A stretch of DNA of 64,000 bases from Paralichthys olivaceus (GCF_024713975.1 NC_091098.1:14432316-14496315); one strand, 5' to 3'; shown: positions 19,901 through 41,787, numbered from the stretch's first letter. A program made the numbers and translations. Notes: generated from the sequence alone by a model not told the origin.

Positions 19901-20106
19901 AAACAATGACTGATTTGAAGTTTTGTATTTCCATGAAATAATCTCTTTACTTGAAAATAACATTAACTCTGAAAGGGTTGTTATCTATAATGTGTCAAAA
20001 GAGTCATGCGGCTCCTCACCTCTGTGCACAGGGGCAAATCTGCAAAGGCTTGAGCAAAAACCAGCCACAGTGAAACGTGGCTCAGGTGAATCAGGCGTCG
20101 ATGCAT
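7789..20106 (-). CDS. elapor1: Endosome/lysosome-associated apoptosis and autophagy regulator 1
   Basis: Type I membrane glycoprotein of the late secretory and endolysosomal system (EIG121/KIAA1324). 22 exons join in phase to 980 codons (human about 1013): 20106-20020, 17926-17806, 17628-17448, 17318-17171, 17078-16998, 16516-16411, 15920-15771, 15481-15393, 14851-14674, 14466-14338, 13538-13448, 13342-13237, 13152-13015, 12000-11746, 11112-10936, 10853-10703, 10189-10096, 9914-9813, 9689-9563, 9208-9030, 8927-8762, 7875-7789. It starts with a signal peptide ([17 protein letters not shown]). A long cysteine-rich ectodomain follows ([24 protein letters not shown]) with a mannose-6-phosphate-receptor-like region. 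One transmembrane helix lies at about 869-892 ([18 protein letters not shown]). The tail carries YKYSKL, a YxxPhi-type sorting signal, and [11 protein letters not shown]. The C-terminus ends in an acidic QEDEDSDEA, unlike the human end. Linkage to cfap276 supports ELAPOR1 over ELAPOR2. Confidence 0.95.
8155..8180. repeat. (TA)n microsatellite
   Basis: A short TA dinucleotide run in the last elapor1 intron. Confidence 0.8.
13897..13950. repeat. (AC)n microsatellite
   Basis: An AC run, twice interrupted by CAAAC, inside an elapor1 intron. Confidence 0.9.
15952..16328. mobile_element. MITE-like element in elapor1 intron
   Basis: The right end reads CTACACACTGAACCTTTAA, and its reverse complement resembles the left end (AAAGGTCATGCGGGTAAGAT), giving imperfect terminal inverted repeats of about 22 bases around a 377-base non-coding body. 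The internal segments GCAGCCATGTTTTTTACAGT and TTTTGAGTTTTTATGACAAC belong to a short repeat I recognise as widespread in fish genomes. A second, truncated left end is at 51479. No transposase is encoded. The superfamily is not certain. Confidence 0.6.
17927..20019. other. elapor1 intron 1, no gene seen
   Basis: Intron of 2.1 kb between the signal-peptide exon and exon 2. It is AT-rich near 18.1-18.4 kb and otherwise unique-looking. No recognisable coding exon on either strand. Confidence 0.6.
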
Positions 20107-20821
20107 GGTGGCCTCCCGTCAGTGCTGAAGTGATGGATCAGTGGAGGGTCTGACCTCAGCCCTCAGGTGCAGGTGCTGCAGGAGGCGGGTGTAACACGTC
20201 AACTGAAAGCTGATTGGCTCCGGTGCCTGTTTGCCATCATCTTCTGAAAAGACTTAATGTGGAACCAATGTTATGTGGAGCTGCACACTAAAAGTAATAA
20301 ATTAATACTTATACCAAACTAAGTTTACATTTCTACATTTACATAGCAGTCATACGTGGGAAAATATTTTCGAAAGCATTGGTGGAAAAAGTACGAATAA
20401 ATAGATACATCTAAAAAACACACAATTACATGTCATTAAAAACCCTGCAAAAGTGAAAGTATTCATTAGGATCATTACATAGGCCTACCTGCCATTTTAC
20501 AGTACTTATATGGTGTTTTATTGCAAAATCAAATATATTCATGCATTATATGATCACTATTACTGATGCATACATGTATAAGTGTCATTTTACAGTTGTA
20601 GCTCAGTTGGATGATAAGAGGTGTTGGGCAGTTTAATCGGCAAAGCCTCCAATGGAATAAAATATTAAAGTGCATTGAAAACACACACTTTTGTTGAAGG
20701 AAATAAGACTGCACGGGGAAAAAGGTCTTCAACTAAGGTTGTATTTTGAAAGGGTCAATCGGGAAGTATAGGTTGCTTAGAAACCAGGTGTTTTGGTTTT
20801 CCCGTCGTGTTGTTATTCAAG
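20107..20821. promoter_or_regulatory. Shared upstream interval of divergent elapor1 and cfap276
   Basis: The 715 bases between the two start codons must hold both promoters. A candidate RFX X-box (20771-20785) sits near the cfap276 side. A string resembling a tRNA A-box near 20597 has no partner B-box and was rejected. Confidence 0.6.
20771..20785 (+). promoter_or_regulatory. Candidate RFX X-box upstream of cfap276
   Basis: GGTTGCTTAGAAACC is an imperfect palindrome with the GTTGC half-site and AAC partner typical of X-boxes bound by RFX factors at cilia genes. It ends 36 bases before the cfap276 ATG, where ciliary X-boxes usually lie. The sequence is seen directly; function is inferred. Confidence 0.55.
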
Positions 20822-20940
20822 ATGTCGAGCAGGGATCCTTTCTCCTCTCCAAAGTTCGAAAACGAGTTCAGCCTCAGCGGCTTCAGGCCGCAGCTGGTGA
20901 GTTTATTTATCTAAATTCAAACTTTCATTCCATATATTCA

Positions 20941-20984
<44 letters not shown>

Positions 20985-21966
20985 ACATTCCCTAATGTGT
21001 GCAATATAATGTAAATAAATGTTTATATAATGTGTTTCTGATGTTTATGTACTTTAGCTACTGATGTTAACACTCTTAAGTTTATTAATGTTCATCTGAT
21101 GTTAAAGTAGATTAGCTATTGATAATAATTCACTTGTTTATTAATGTTTATCTGATGTTCATGTAGATTAGCTACTGATAACTCACTAATGTGTATTGTT
21201 TATCTGATAGTAATGTAGTTTAGTTACTGATAACTCTCTAATGTGTAATGTTAATGTCACTGTTAGTGTCCAGAGTGTTGTCGAGTCTAATGGCTACTTT
21301 TCTCTTGCTGCTTTCTTCAAGTGTTCTACTTCTTTTGCAGGATTATAAAGCATAGCCACTGTTAGTACACCTGAAATAAATATTAAAATGACCCTCAGCA
21401 ATAAGTGACTCACCATGTGATGCCAACTTGGTGTAAATTTCATTGCACTCCCTTTGTGAAGAGACAAACATGCAAGAAACCAACACACATCGCCCAGACT
21501 GAGGAACCGTGGAGTCGCCTCTACGATAGAGCAACGTTGGCCAGCACCAGACGCAGCGTTATGTACGACGAGCTTCAGGTCAGTTCCAGGCAGGGTGGGT
21601 TCACCATCTCTTAAACAGCCAAATAATAAAATGCACCACTGGTCTTCTTTGCCTCAGGCTCCATGCGACAGCCTCGACCTCCATCTAAACTCAGTCTATG
21701 ATCACAACAAGGACTTCTATAAAAAGAACCAGACTTTATATCAGAGGGAGACCGTGTCTGAGGACCTCAGGTGGGTGTTTGTGGTGGTGGACCGGCTCAC
21801 CAGCTCCACTTCTTTCGGGATTCTCTCAAACTGTGACTCATAATTTTCTATCTTAATTTGCAGGAAACAGGAAAACGAAAATCAGGACCCTCTGCAGAAG
21901 AAACAAGAGGGCGATATCATCATGTGGGTCGACCCACAGAGGCGCTCCATTCACAGCATCAAGTGA
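20822..21966 (+). CDS. cfap276: Cilia- and flagella-associated protein 276 (C1orf194 homologue)
   Basis: Small microtubule inner protein of ciliary doublets. Four exons: 20822-20896, 21462-21578, 21658-21770, 21864-21966. Phases agree and give 135 residues (human about 169). Matches to the human protein are SRDPFSSP at the N-terminus, KKPTHIAQTEEPWSRL with the family motif PTHxAQ..EPWSRL, the STRR and DLDLHLNSVYDHN region, and the C-terminal WVDPQRRSIHSIK against human WINPKKESIHSIQ. The fish protein stops right after this motif, so it lacks the human C-terminal extension. The exon 2 start at 21462 is my choice; an AG 15 bases later (exon start 21477) would also keep frame. AATAAA at 21989 follows the stop. 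It lies next to elapor1, as in human. Confidence 0.88.
20944..20979. repeat. (TA)n microsatellite in cfap276 intron 1
   Basis: An uninterrupted TA run of about 36 bases. Confidence 0.9.
21035..21250. repeat. Degenerate tandem repeat, about four units of 54 bases
   Basis: Four successive units share TTTATCTGATGTTxATGTAG, ATTAGCTACTGATAA and a closing TTAATG or TGTGTAATG. They fill most of the 5' half of cfap276 intron 1 and have no coding potential. Confidence 0.75.
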
Positions 21967-21988
21967 AGCATGGAAGAAGATCAGTGAA

Positions 21989-21994
21989 AATAAA
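21989..21994 (+). terminator. cfap276 poly(A) signal
   Basis: AATAAA 23 bases after the cfap276 stop codon. Confidence 0.65.
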
Positions 21995-22310
21995 ATTCCC
22001 CACATTTATCATCACAGCATATGACGTCTTTGTTCAGAAACTAATATAAAGTAATGCTTCTGATTCAAATCTATAATGACCCTGGGTCTGGAGGAAAGTG
22101 TTTCTTAAATACCTCAGGGAGAACGTGGGCAGCTTCTACATGAAGCTTTCAGTAATTTTCTAAAAGTGTTTTTGACACATGCTGAACATTGAAAGGTGAC
22201 TGATGGTGATGATTTCTGAAACCCTTTAAACACAAACATCTGGATAAACAAAACTGTCAGATATAAAATAAAAATGCATATACCCATTTTAGATAGAAAC
22301 AGCAGAACAT

Positions 22311-22316
22311 TTTATT
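22311..22316 (-). terminator. smc5 poly(A) signal
   Basis: AATAAA on the minus strand, about 205 bases after the smc5 stop. It is convergent with cfap276. Confidence 0.55.
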
Positions 22317-22520
22317 CAAATATATAAATATACAAAGAACTGTTGCTGCATGGACAAACAAATGTGCAAATGCTGCAACAAATCAGGTCAAGGATTATTT
22401 TTCTGTCAGTAAACCAGTTTTCTAAATGTCCGTCTCTTTTCAAATGGAAAACTTCGTCAGTACAATTTCATACCCCTGTCGTTAAAATGGTAAATTGTAC
22501 ATGGTACATTCTGGCTAGAT

Positions 22521-33178
<10,658 letters not shown>

Positions 33179-33345
33179 GGTTAAAAGAAGTGAACTAAAA
33201 CCAGCTTCCTGTTTGAAGAGCTACATGTGAGCCTCTCCCTCCCGCGCTTTGCCCTGTTGTTGCTGACAGCTGGTTGGACAAGACTGGTCACGTGTGTTTA
33301 GAACGACGCCATCGTCAAAGCTCACGTTCATTATCGCGAGATATC
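33179..33345. promoter_or_regulatory. smc5 promoter region with CGCGAG element
   Basis: A GC-rich block lies upstream of the smc5 ATG. TATCGCGAGATA at 33332-33343 is close to the TCTCGCGAGA promoter element seen intact at mapk14. Function is inferred. Confidence 0.4.
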
Positions 33346-34700
33346 AGAAATCCCCTGCTGATCGCAAACCTCTCAACTTAGGTTTTATATCTTTTATACC
33401 TGTTCTTTGTTATTCTGTGAAATCAACAGTCTACATGTCCCTTCACTACTATATTGAGTTGATACATTATTGTTTGGCTTATTTCCATATTGATAGAAGC
33501 TAATTTAATAAAGTTAATCCTGTCTGTATGGTGTTTATTACTCATGTTCAGAAAGACAGAAGCAAAGAAATCTTAATAATAAAATAATTTATTGTTAACA
33601 AGTAATATTTTATTAAGTTAATCATGAAACATTTTTGAACCACCTACTCTCAGCTATCCTTCAATCTACCGCTGGTGATATTAGTTTAATATGGACATCT
33701 GTAAAACAATTCCAAATAATGGTAACCCATGTACAAAAGAACTCTGGTTTGATCACAAAAAAATCAAAACTCATCCATATTTAAATTCAAAACTTCACAG
33801 CTCAAAGGTAGTTGGTTACCAGGTGATAAATATTGCATTAGTAATAGACTAAAAACACATTTAGACAATCGGTTATCAAATATACTTGTGAGCTCTATGG
33901 AGTAAAAAGAAATTACTTTTTACTGTTCCTTTGGATGTGGACAAAGATTTATTTTAAAATAGTGAAATTACACAAATAAAAAGTGATGAATAAAAAGCAA
34001 CACAATATCAACTAAAACTTAAAGCTTTGAGTTAATACTCGTTGGTTATATATGACCAGGCCTGATATGATGGATTGTGTGTACACTCTGTATGAGAGCC
34101 ATTTTAAGGTAGATGTAAAAGTTGTAACTGCAGACCTGCAACAACCCTTTTCTGATAAGATTATTAGTTTTCTAGGCCACTTGGTGGCAGTGGACACAAG
34201 CTCTATCACCAGAAGAATACTATTACAAATAAAGTTTAATTTATTCTCTGATGGCGAGTTCGGGGGGCAGAGCTTTTGAAATAAGAGGACTGAGGCACTA
34301 GAAGACCCATTCCAAGTAAAATCAGAAGACTGAGTCAGTATAGCTTCCTTTGAATCAAAACTTAAAAAGAACCTCTATCAAATAACATTCCCTGATGTTA
34401 ACACTGCAATGGATGTGGTCATGCTTAAATCTGTCTCGTTTAGCGTTTATGTTGTTTTTACTTTTTATATTCGTCAAGCACTTTGTGTGTTATATAACAT
34501 AAAGTTAAGAAGATTGAGAAAGGAAATTGTGATGAACTTTAAATTGATAAATAAAGATACTGAATGATAAGAGACTTTTCATCTGAACAGAATTTTGTGC
34601 CCATTCATAGGTGAAAGCATTTAGGTTCATTTGGCTTTTGCAGTTCTTCGTGGAAATCTTTCAGTCTCAGGTAAACCAGGTAAACCCTCGATGCTTCTCA
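33346..34700. other. Intergenic, no gene seen
   Basis: AT-rich sequence between the smc5 promoter and the GC-rich patch near 34.7 kb. CAAGCACTTTGTGTGTTATA near 34475 resembles a fish retroposon tail. No coding exon was recognised on either strand. Confidence 0.5.
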
Positions 34701-34705
34701 CATCA

Positions 34706-35225
34706 TGGCGGCAACTTGGAGCGATATGAAAAGTTTCCAACACAGTCCTGGGCTCCTCCTCGTCCTCACTGCTGCTCTGTTGTGGTCAGATCAGAATCGC
34801 CTCTATACTCATTGTCCATCGCGGAGGTTTGAGATGAACTCAGCCTCGCAGTGAACTAGTATATCTGATCAATTCATCACCTCGAACCACAACATGAAGC
34901 AGTGGAAGGCTCTGGAGCTTTTCGTGATGCCGCTGCTCATCGCCTCGGAGGCTCGCGAGCGTCTTTCCTATCATCTCCGGTCAGAGCCGAGCCGAGCCCG
35001 ACCAGATCAAATAAGATCACTGTGTAGGTTTTAAAACAAAGACACACTCTCTCACAAACACACGACAAACTCACGCTCACACGCAGTCGACACACACGCT
35101 CTTCCTTTCTCCCACATCACAATCATACGCCATTCATTCTATGGAGGAGACGGAACTTCCGGGGCAGCTTATAAAGCGAATGACCGCAAAGAACCATGGG
35201 AGAAACAAAAACAGGAAGTATAGTG
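34706..35225 (+). promoter_or_regulatory. GC-rich promoter-like patch with two short ORFs, function unknown
   Basis: A local island of CpG, distinct from the AT-rich surroundings, with GCTCGCGAGC at 34951-34960 and an ETS-type site within CGGAACTTCCGGGG (35151-35164). An ATG in good context at 34706 opens a 49-codon frame, MAATWSDMKSFQHSPG, followed by the hydrophobic LLLVLTAALLW. A second ATG at 34893 opens about 46 codons beginning MKQWKALELFVMPLL. I recognise neither. It may be a promoter with a first exon for the FAM107-family gene 3 kb downstream, or for an unannotated transcript. Confidence 0.35.
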
Positions 35226-35579
35226 CCCACGTGTGGCCACTAACTGAAATGATCTTCTCCTCTTTCTCCTTTTATTCGATATTACTTACTATTAAATGCA
35301 GAAAATACAGTTTTACACCCTAAGTTTATTAACACGGACAGAAAGTTCATTATTTTGAGAACAAAATGAACGTCACAGCAGAAATATTGAGCAAGAATAT
35401 GGAAATACAACAAAACAAGACAAAAACAGGATAAAACACAATGTTGTAGACACAGTCAATAAAAAGATAAGCAACAGCAAGTTATAAGAGTCTGTCCTAT
35501 TTCTATGATCTTTAATTAATTGTATCTTCTTTTTAAAACACCATTATCCTCTAATTTCCTTTTATACCTTTTGCTAGTT

Positions 35580-35730
35580 TTATTGGTGTGTTTTTTAATT
35601 CTAAATCTTTGTTTTTTGCTTTTCTCATTTCATGTCTTTGGTTTTCTTATAAAGCACTTTGAGCAGCTTTGCATTTTATGTATAAAAGGTGCAGTATAAA
35701 TAAAATGTATAATATTATTATTGTTGTTGT
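35580..35730. repeat. Retroposon-like tail
   Basis: AAAGCACTTTGAGCAGCTTT, then GTATAAAAGGTGCAGTATAA and AATAAAATG followed by ATT/GTT repeats, is a widespread fish repeat 3' tail. Its body is not recognisable. Confidence 0.4.
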
Positions 35731-38467
35731 TGTTAAGAAGGGTGTTTTATATTACATTTTAATAATTTTATAATCTATTATTCAATCTTGTTTTTACTCT
35801 TTTCTCACCTGTACATTTTTTTATTTTATGCGTCTGTGCTTTCTTGAGTTTGAGTTGAGTTTACCATTTAAGTGAAAAAGGCTTTTGCTGGAAGCTCTAT
35901 ATGCATCCCATCTGTTGTAAGATGTATGTAACTGTACAATAAGTAATAATTATCTGTATTGTCACAATAGATTTAAAAAAAGAAACAAACAAATACATAA
36001 GCAAAGGCTGTGTTGTGTCATTTAATGTTGAAGTGGTACAAACACATACTTGATGCTCAGAAACCATGGAGATAAAAAAAGTTTTTTTTTCTAACACAGA
36101 GAGACTTGTGAGAACTATTTGAAAATGCTGATTATTTCCATTTCTATGTTAAAAAATACTTTAAATCAAGCAAACACACCACAATGTATTTTAACTAATG
36201 GTTACTTGATCACATGTGTCCCAAAACTGAAGAACCTAGAGAAAAAGATATCTGACCAATATATTGTAAGCATATTGTTTGTTGTTTTGCCCGAAAACCT
36301 TCGGTTGGAGTCTCAGTCAGTATTAATGGGCTCGGCGGTGGAGGAATCTGGTAATAGTGCTGTGTTACTTTGGATTTAAGCTGCATTTCTGTCGGTGGCA
36401 ATTAACTAATCTAGCGTCCTGTGACCTGTTGGGGTTGTGAGGTAATCTTGAATGGCGTAATAAGATTTCAGCGTCTACTACCACTATTGACTACTTCCAG
36501 GCAGCACTCTGAGTCTGAGGCTCCCTCGTCAACAGCAGCATGTTGGACCTGACCACAGCAAAGAAACACACAACGGACAACAGGTTACGTGAGGAGCTGT
36601 GATTCTTTTTAAAATGGACTGAAACAGGTTCACTGCTACTGGACGAAACAGTGGACCTCCACCTTCCTGCCATGGAAGGGTCAAATGCAAAAAAAGTGAG
36701 TTCTTGCAAGTTCATTTCTGAGGCCTTCACTACTGTCTGAGTGACAGGTCAGTGTCTGGCCTGGTGGCCATCCGTCACATGTTTAGTTGACTTCAGGTCA
36801 GGATTTGACTTTACCCTCAGAGAGGTAACATATAAGGCTTATTTTGACTTTATACAATATGTCCAACAGACTTTATATTCCTCTTCAAATGATCAACAAT
36901 ATAGATCGTCTTATTACAGGATGCCTTCACTGGGATATCTGAAGATTTATTAAGTGTGTAAATGATGAGCCACACATTTTTGTAGATACATTTCTCTTTC
37001 GTTCTCAGATCATTGTTGTATCACTTCAGAAAACTGATAGAGCCACGTCTTGCTTGTGACCATGTGACTTTTTAAAATCCAATTTTCAAACATGGTCATA
37101 TTGTCGAATGATATAGGTAAAGGCAGTAAAGTTTTCTTGGAAAGATATAGTGTTTTAGAAATGCAAGGTATTCCTCTGACAGTAACACACACACTAACTA
37201 ATGCACTATGGGGCCAAACATAAACTGTATTTTTTCTTTAACTACAATTTGAAATACAGCCGAAACATATAAATATTGCGTTTGTGTATTTGAAAAGTAT
37301 CTTTAAAGGTTATGACAATATAATTCAGAGTATCTGTGCAAGAGAGAAGGAAACGTTTTGAAACATGAGGCTGAGTGATTTTGCTGGAATCTGTCCCGGC
37401 CCTGCAGGCCCTGTATGGAACAATGGCTTCCATCACGTTACACACCCGACAGGTTATCTCCCTGCTCAGCGTCCCTGCAGGACAGGACCTGAAGGCTTAT
37501 GTCAGGGACTGGGATGGAAAAATGCACACAGGCCAAGGATCTTACAGCTTATAAACAGAAAAACTGTGGTCACACTGAGAAAGGCTAGACATCAACAGCA
37601 TCTGCCATCTGTTCCCGGATCACTGTGATCCTCTCCTTAAAGTTATCTGGTTTCAGAGGGTGTGGCAAAGGTATTGTTACCATGGAAGATTATGTCACAC
37701 TGTCCTAAACCAAGATATTTACATCATTTTTTTTCTTATTCACTCAATATAACAATATTCATTACAGTGTGGCTAAACCTAAAGTTACTGTTCCTCTGAC
37801 AGTCAGAGTTGAGTCACCTCCAAGTAAACACAGCTCACCTGCTTAAGAAGCACAGCAGGTACTATCGCTTTTAGCCTTTATCTGATTACACCCTCAGTCC
37901 AGTCAGGTGAAGATCAACATAAAGATTTGACAAACCTGTGTCAGTGCATCACTATTAACATGTTTAACTCAGTCAAATAACTGACAGCTTATCTTTTCTT
38001 TTTCTGCTTTCACACGACAGAAACCAGGATATGGGCGTCACAAAAAAGGTACTTTAATGCACAATTGCTCGCAAATAATGGAAGTTAAATTGAAACAAAC
38101 ACGCATACAACTGACAAGACTGTGGACTCGAATATGAAGTATCCCCCAGATGTTAATCTATTAAACCTATCAAATGCTGCAGATCGATCAGTCTGATCAA
38201 ATGATTGATAAATAGATTTTTTTGTTAAAATAAGCTTGAACCTGATTAAATCAAATCATCCTTGTTTTTTTCTATTGAATTAATTTGACTTCGTGACTCA
38301 AATAATCAAGAACATACAAATACTCAGTTACTGATTAACAGTTATTGTAGAGTCAAGTTTTGTCCTGTTTATTTCTGTAAATATTAGTTTTTTGCAATGT
38401 GTTGGTAGAATTTGTGGGACGTGAGGAGTGGTAGGACCAGTGATATTAGCTGCTTTGTGTTCCTCAG
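35731..38467. other. Upstream of FAM107-family gene, no certain exon
   Basis: No gene was recognised. A possible first coding exon for the FAM107-family gene is at 38031-38048 (MGVTKK, donor GTACTT), which fits only if the next exon starts at 38470. Another exon-like segment, flanked by AG and GT, lies near 36501-36585 but has an incompatible phase. Confidence 0.35.
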
Positions 38468-39431
38468 AGAATTCTGCAGGCCATCAGCCACTGTCCCGTC
38501 AGTCCCCAGGAGACGGCAGTAGTGATGACACCGTCCAGCCCAGGAAGCTGAACGGCTCCTCAGTGGACACACCGAGCTACCAGAACCTGCACCGCGAGCT
38601 GCTGCTCAGCCACAAAAGGTACAGGAGGTCAAACACTAAAAGCACCATTGATCTTCTCAGCATCAGAGATGGAGACTGTGTTTGTGTGTATTGACCTTTA
38701 GGGGTCTGCTGCTGGAGGAGAAACCTGAGCTAAAGCGAGTGTTGGAGCAGCGCAGACTGGAGCTACACAAAGAGGAGGAGATGGCTCGACGGAGGCCCTC
38801 AGATCTGGAGACAGAACTCCGCAAGAGGCAGCAGAAGCTGCAAGAGGTCAGATGCAACACACAGCTGAAAGACATTCAACCAAAACACTATAGAATGCAA
38901 ATAAATTCTCTTTGGCCTGAACACATATCTGTTGTGGGTGTTACCATAAGGGTTTGACAAGGCAGGGATCTTATGGGCCAATGCCACAATGCCTACTCAG
39001 TAGTGGAAATTATAACTTTTAGTTAGTGTACTTGAGTACAATTATGTTCTCACACTTTGAGTATTTCCATTTTCTGCTATGTTTTGTTGGAACTTCCGTA
39101 TGTTTCATGAGTAAATTTATTTTATAGCCCAAACAATATTTAACAGGTAGGTACTTTAAAGATTGAACCAGTGTCTCCCAACCTTTGGTGACTGTGACCC
39201 TTCACAAAAAGCCACGTGTTCATGTCTCTTTGAGTTGTTTGTCCAATAAATTCTACACTTACTCTGACTCGTGCTCTGTTTTCCTAGTACGAGCAGGAGG
39301 AGATCAGGCAGCGGGAGAACCAGCAGAAGATCCCAGAGTTTGTCCGTGTGAAGGACAACCTGAGGCGCACTCAGACATCGGAGCAGTTAGGCCTTCAGGC
39401 TCCCATCAGCCCCTGCAGCATCTCACCATAG
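38468..39431 (+). CDS. FAM107 family protein (DUF1151), N-terminus unresolved
   Basis: Small coiled-coil actin-associated family (FAM107A/B). Three exons: 38468 (or 38470)-38618, 38702-38846, 39288-39431. Family signatures in order are LHRELLLSHKRGL (human LHRELLMNQKRGL), KPELKRVLEQRR, a Lys/Glu-rich helix, ELRKRQQKLQE, then IPEFVRVKDNLRR (human APEFVKVKGNLRR). The end, SEQLGLQAPISPCSISP, is unlike either mammalian paralogue. About 127 residues come from these exons plus a missing N-terminus. The open frame also extends upstream into an ATG at 38428, so the start is undecided. AATAAA lies at 40002. I cannot say whether it is the A or B paralogue or a fish-specific third copy. Confidence 0.85.
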
Positions 39432-40001
39432 TGGCCCTGAATCTTTCTGTTCACTGTTTTGTGAGTTGGATGTTTGATTGACATATGTGACACACATATG
39501 AGTCACATTTTAAAAAAGAGATGCACCAGCTGACTTCACATATCTCTATGGATTTAATTTGCATTTGAATACCATAATTTGTGTAAGGACAAACCAGGAT
39601 ATGTATAATCCATATTTAGAAATGTCCCAGTTTTGTTTTTGATGATTGAGTGGAAGTGCTTATTTTTTTTTATCATTAGTATGTATTTATAATATAAAAC
39701 AATGTGGATCAACATTTGTTAAGGAAGAAGCTGCTACTGTTCAGAGGCTGGATTTTTTTATGTTTTCTATAATAATTATAAAAATCATTTTTTTCAAATC
39801 AGCTTCTCATGCTTCTTCGGGGTCACATCAGTCAAGCCTAATTCTTACTTTAATGGACCACTGTTGTGAAATTGCTCACAGACACATTTCAACAGAACTG
39901 TTTTGCATCATTAGAAACCCTGCCCAGTGCTACAGATTTGCATGTTTGTTTATTTGTTTCTGTCATGACTTTTTATTTGTAGCGTGTCTGTGTTCTGTGG
40001 A

Positions 40002-40007
40002 AATAAA
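40002..40007 (+). terminator. Poly(A) signal of the FAM107-family gene
   Basis: AATAAA about 570 bases after the stop; no closer canonical signal was noticed. Confidence 0.55.
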
Positions 40008-40009
40008 AG

Positions 40010-41760
40010 GCTTTATGGTTTGAAGAAATGCAACTGTTTTGTTCACAATTCAAAGCACTTGGGATTGATTTGCATGCAGCTCTTCTCCCCGAGGACTCAC
40101 GCTTCTTTCACATGGATATGGGACTTTGTTTAATTAGCTGATCCTTTCATTCCATCACGGGACGAGAGGAGAAAGCACAGGCCATCTGGAGGAGGCTTTT
40201 CAGGATACATAGGCCAGGAATACCCAAGGGCCTGGTTAAAGCACCAGAGACATTTGGGACTTTCGGTGAAGCCACTGGCTGCAGGCAAATAAAAGTCGCC
40301 TTTCAACACATAATCAATAGTGAAAGAAGTAGTCAGATCTATTACTAGTAAAGTAAAACTATCAATATCAATTAGAAATATCTAATGCAAGTATTACTGC
40401 TGTGTTTAAAACTGCACTTTGTAAAAGCTTTAAAAACTGCAGTGTTGAGGTGGAGATTATTCTAATTTACACGTATTATACAACAACACATTATAACCAT
40501 AATTTTTTATATACTCATGATTTGACTCTGTACTTTACTGCATTCATATTACTGTGTCATATGCTCATCACATGATTTGTATGTAAAAGCTGAAACTTTG
40601 GTTATATAAATATATATAAACATATTGTAAATATAGTGGAGTATACTTCCCTGTGAAATGTGGTGGAGCAGAAGGTGCTCTCTGGTGAGGCAGCATTTAT
40701 ATCTATAAAGGGTTCATAGCTCTAATTAATGGCTCTATTACTAGTTCATAAATCACTGACTAATGCTTTATAGATCACATATTTGCCAGGTCATGGAAAT
40801 TCCTCCTCCAATATGGTACTTTTTTTTTCATTAGGGAGACCCCTCCAGTGAAACGCTTGACCAGTCACCTTTGGGAAAAGGGCATCTGGACCAAAATTGA
40901 GTTACAAACAGATTATTCAAATCTAAAAACTTGATGTGTTATTAGAAGTCTTTCTATTGATTGTATTTACATTTACAGTGGATGAGTAATTTTGCTGATA
41001 GCTTATAACAAAATGAGAAACCCTTTAACATTTCTTAATGACTTTATGGTTAGGAGGGTTCTCATGTGTCATGATGGAGGAGGACCGAAATGTTATCGTG
41101 TTCAATGACACACAACTGATCAATAAGATATTACTAAACAATCTATTAGACAGATAGATAGATAGATACCATTAATAAAACCAGTTTTATTTATACCGCC
41201 CATATTCACGAATCAAAATCTGCCTCATTTGGCTTAACAAGGTGCATCAACCATTGATCACTGTTTATAAGGGCATTTTAAATTGTGTCTTGTTGGTAAA
41301 TGGAAACTAAATAATTAATAAGTTCTCAAATGCGGAATCCGAGCAAAAGTACTATAGTTGCTTTTGGCAACTTTGCATAAAAATAAAGTTAATGAAAAAG
41401 AGAAAGAAATCCAATGCAAGAAACACTCTCAACACAAGCATGGATAAATATTTGCATGTGTAGTAATCAGAAGTACATTAGTCTCTGCTGCATGGTCTTT
41501 GAAAGAGTTCTGGGATGAGGGAGGCTCATCATCATAGCTTTCATTGTGAGTGTGGTCTGGTTCAACACTAACATTTACTTGCCAGCTGTTCTGGTCTTTT
41601 TTTTATTCTTATTTTTTTTTTACCAAAACATGTCTCTCTCTGAGGCCACTCATCTTCTGAGCGTCTTTTCAAATTAAAAGCCCCCTCAGAGAGTCGCGTG
41701 CTGTGTCAACACCTCAATAGTTAGAGCGTGTCTGGACCGAACCATTCACAAAAACTGTGT
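40010..41760. other. Intergenic, AT-rich, no gene seen
   Basis: It includes a short GATA run near 41152-41168. Long T-rich tracts are present and there are no supported exons. Confidence 0.55.
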
Positions 41761-41762
41761 GT

Positions 41763-41787
41763 GGGGGGGGGGGGGGGGGGGGGGGGG
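41763..41787. repeat. Poly-G run (25 G)
   Basis: 25 consecutive G on the plus strand, preceded by a GT-rich stretch, in the interval between the FAM107-family gene and inava. Confidence 0.95.

Noticed and set aside
20590-20660. tRNA-like A-box (TAGCTCAGTTGG)
   Set aside because: No B-box or cloverleaf partner downstream, so not a tRNA gene.
35141-35323. 60-codon plus ORF (MEETELPGQLIKR)
   Set aside because: Overlaps the promoter-like patch; the second half becomes Phe/Ser/Ile-rich AT sequence with no sign of conservation.
36501-36585. Exon-like segment with acceptor and donor and an ATG (MLDLTTAKK)
   Set aside because: Its phase cannot join the first certain FAM107-family exon, and the peptide has no family resemblance.
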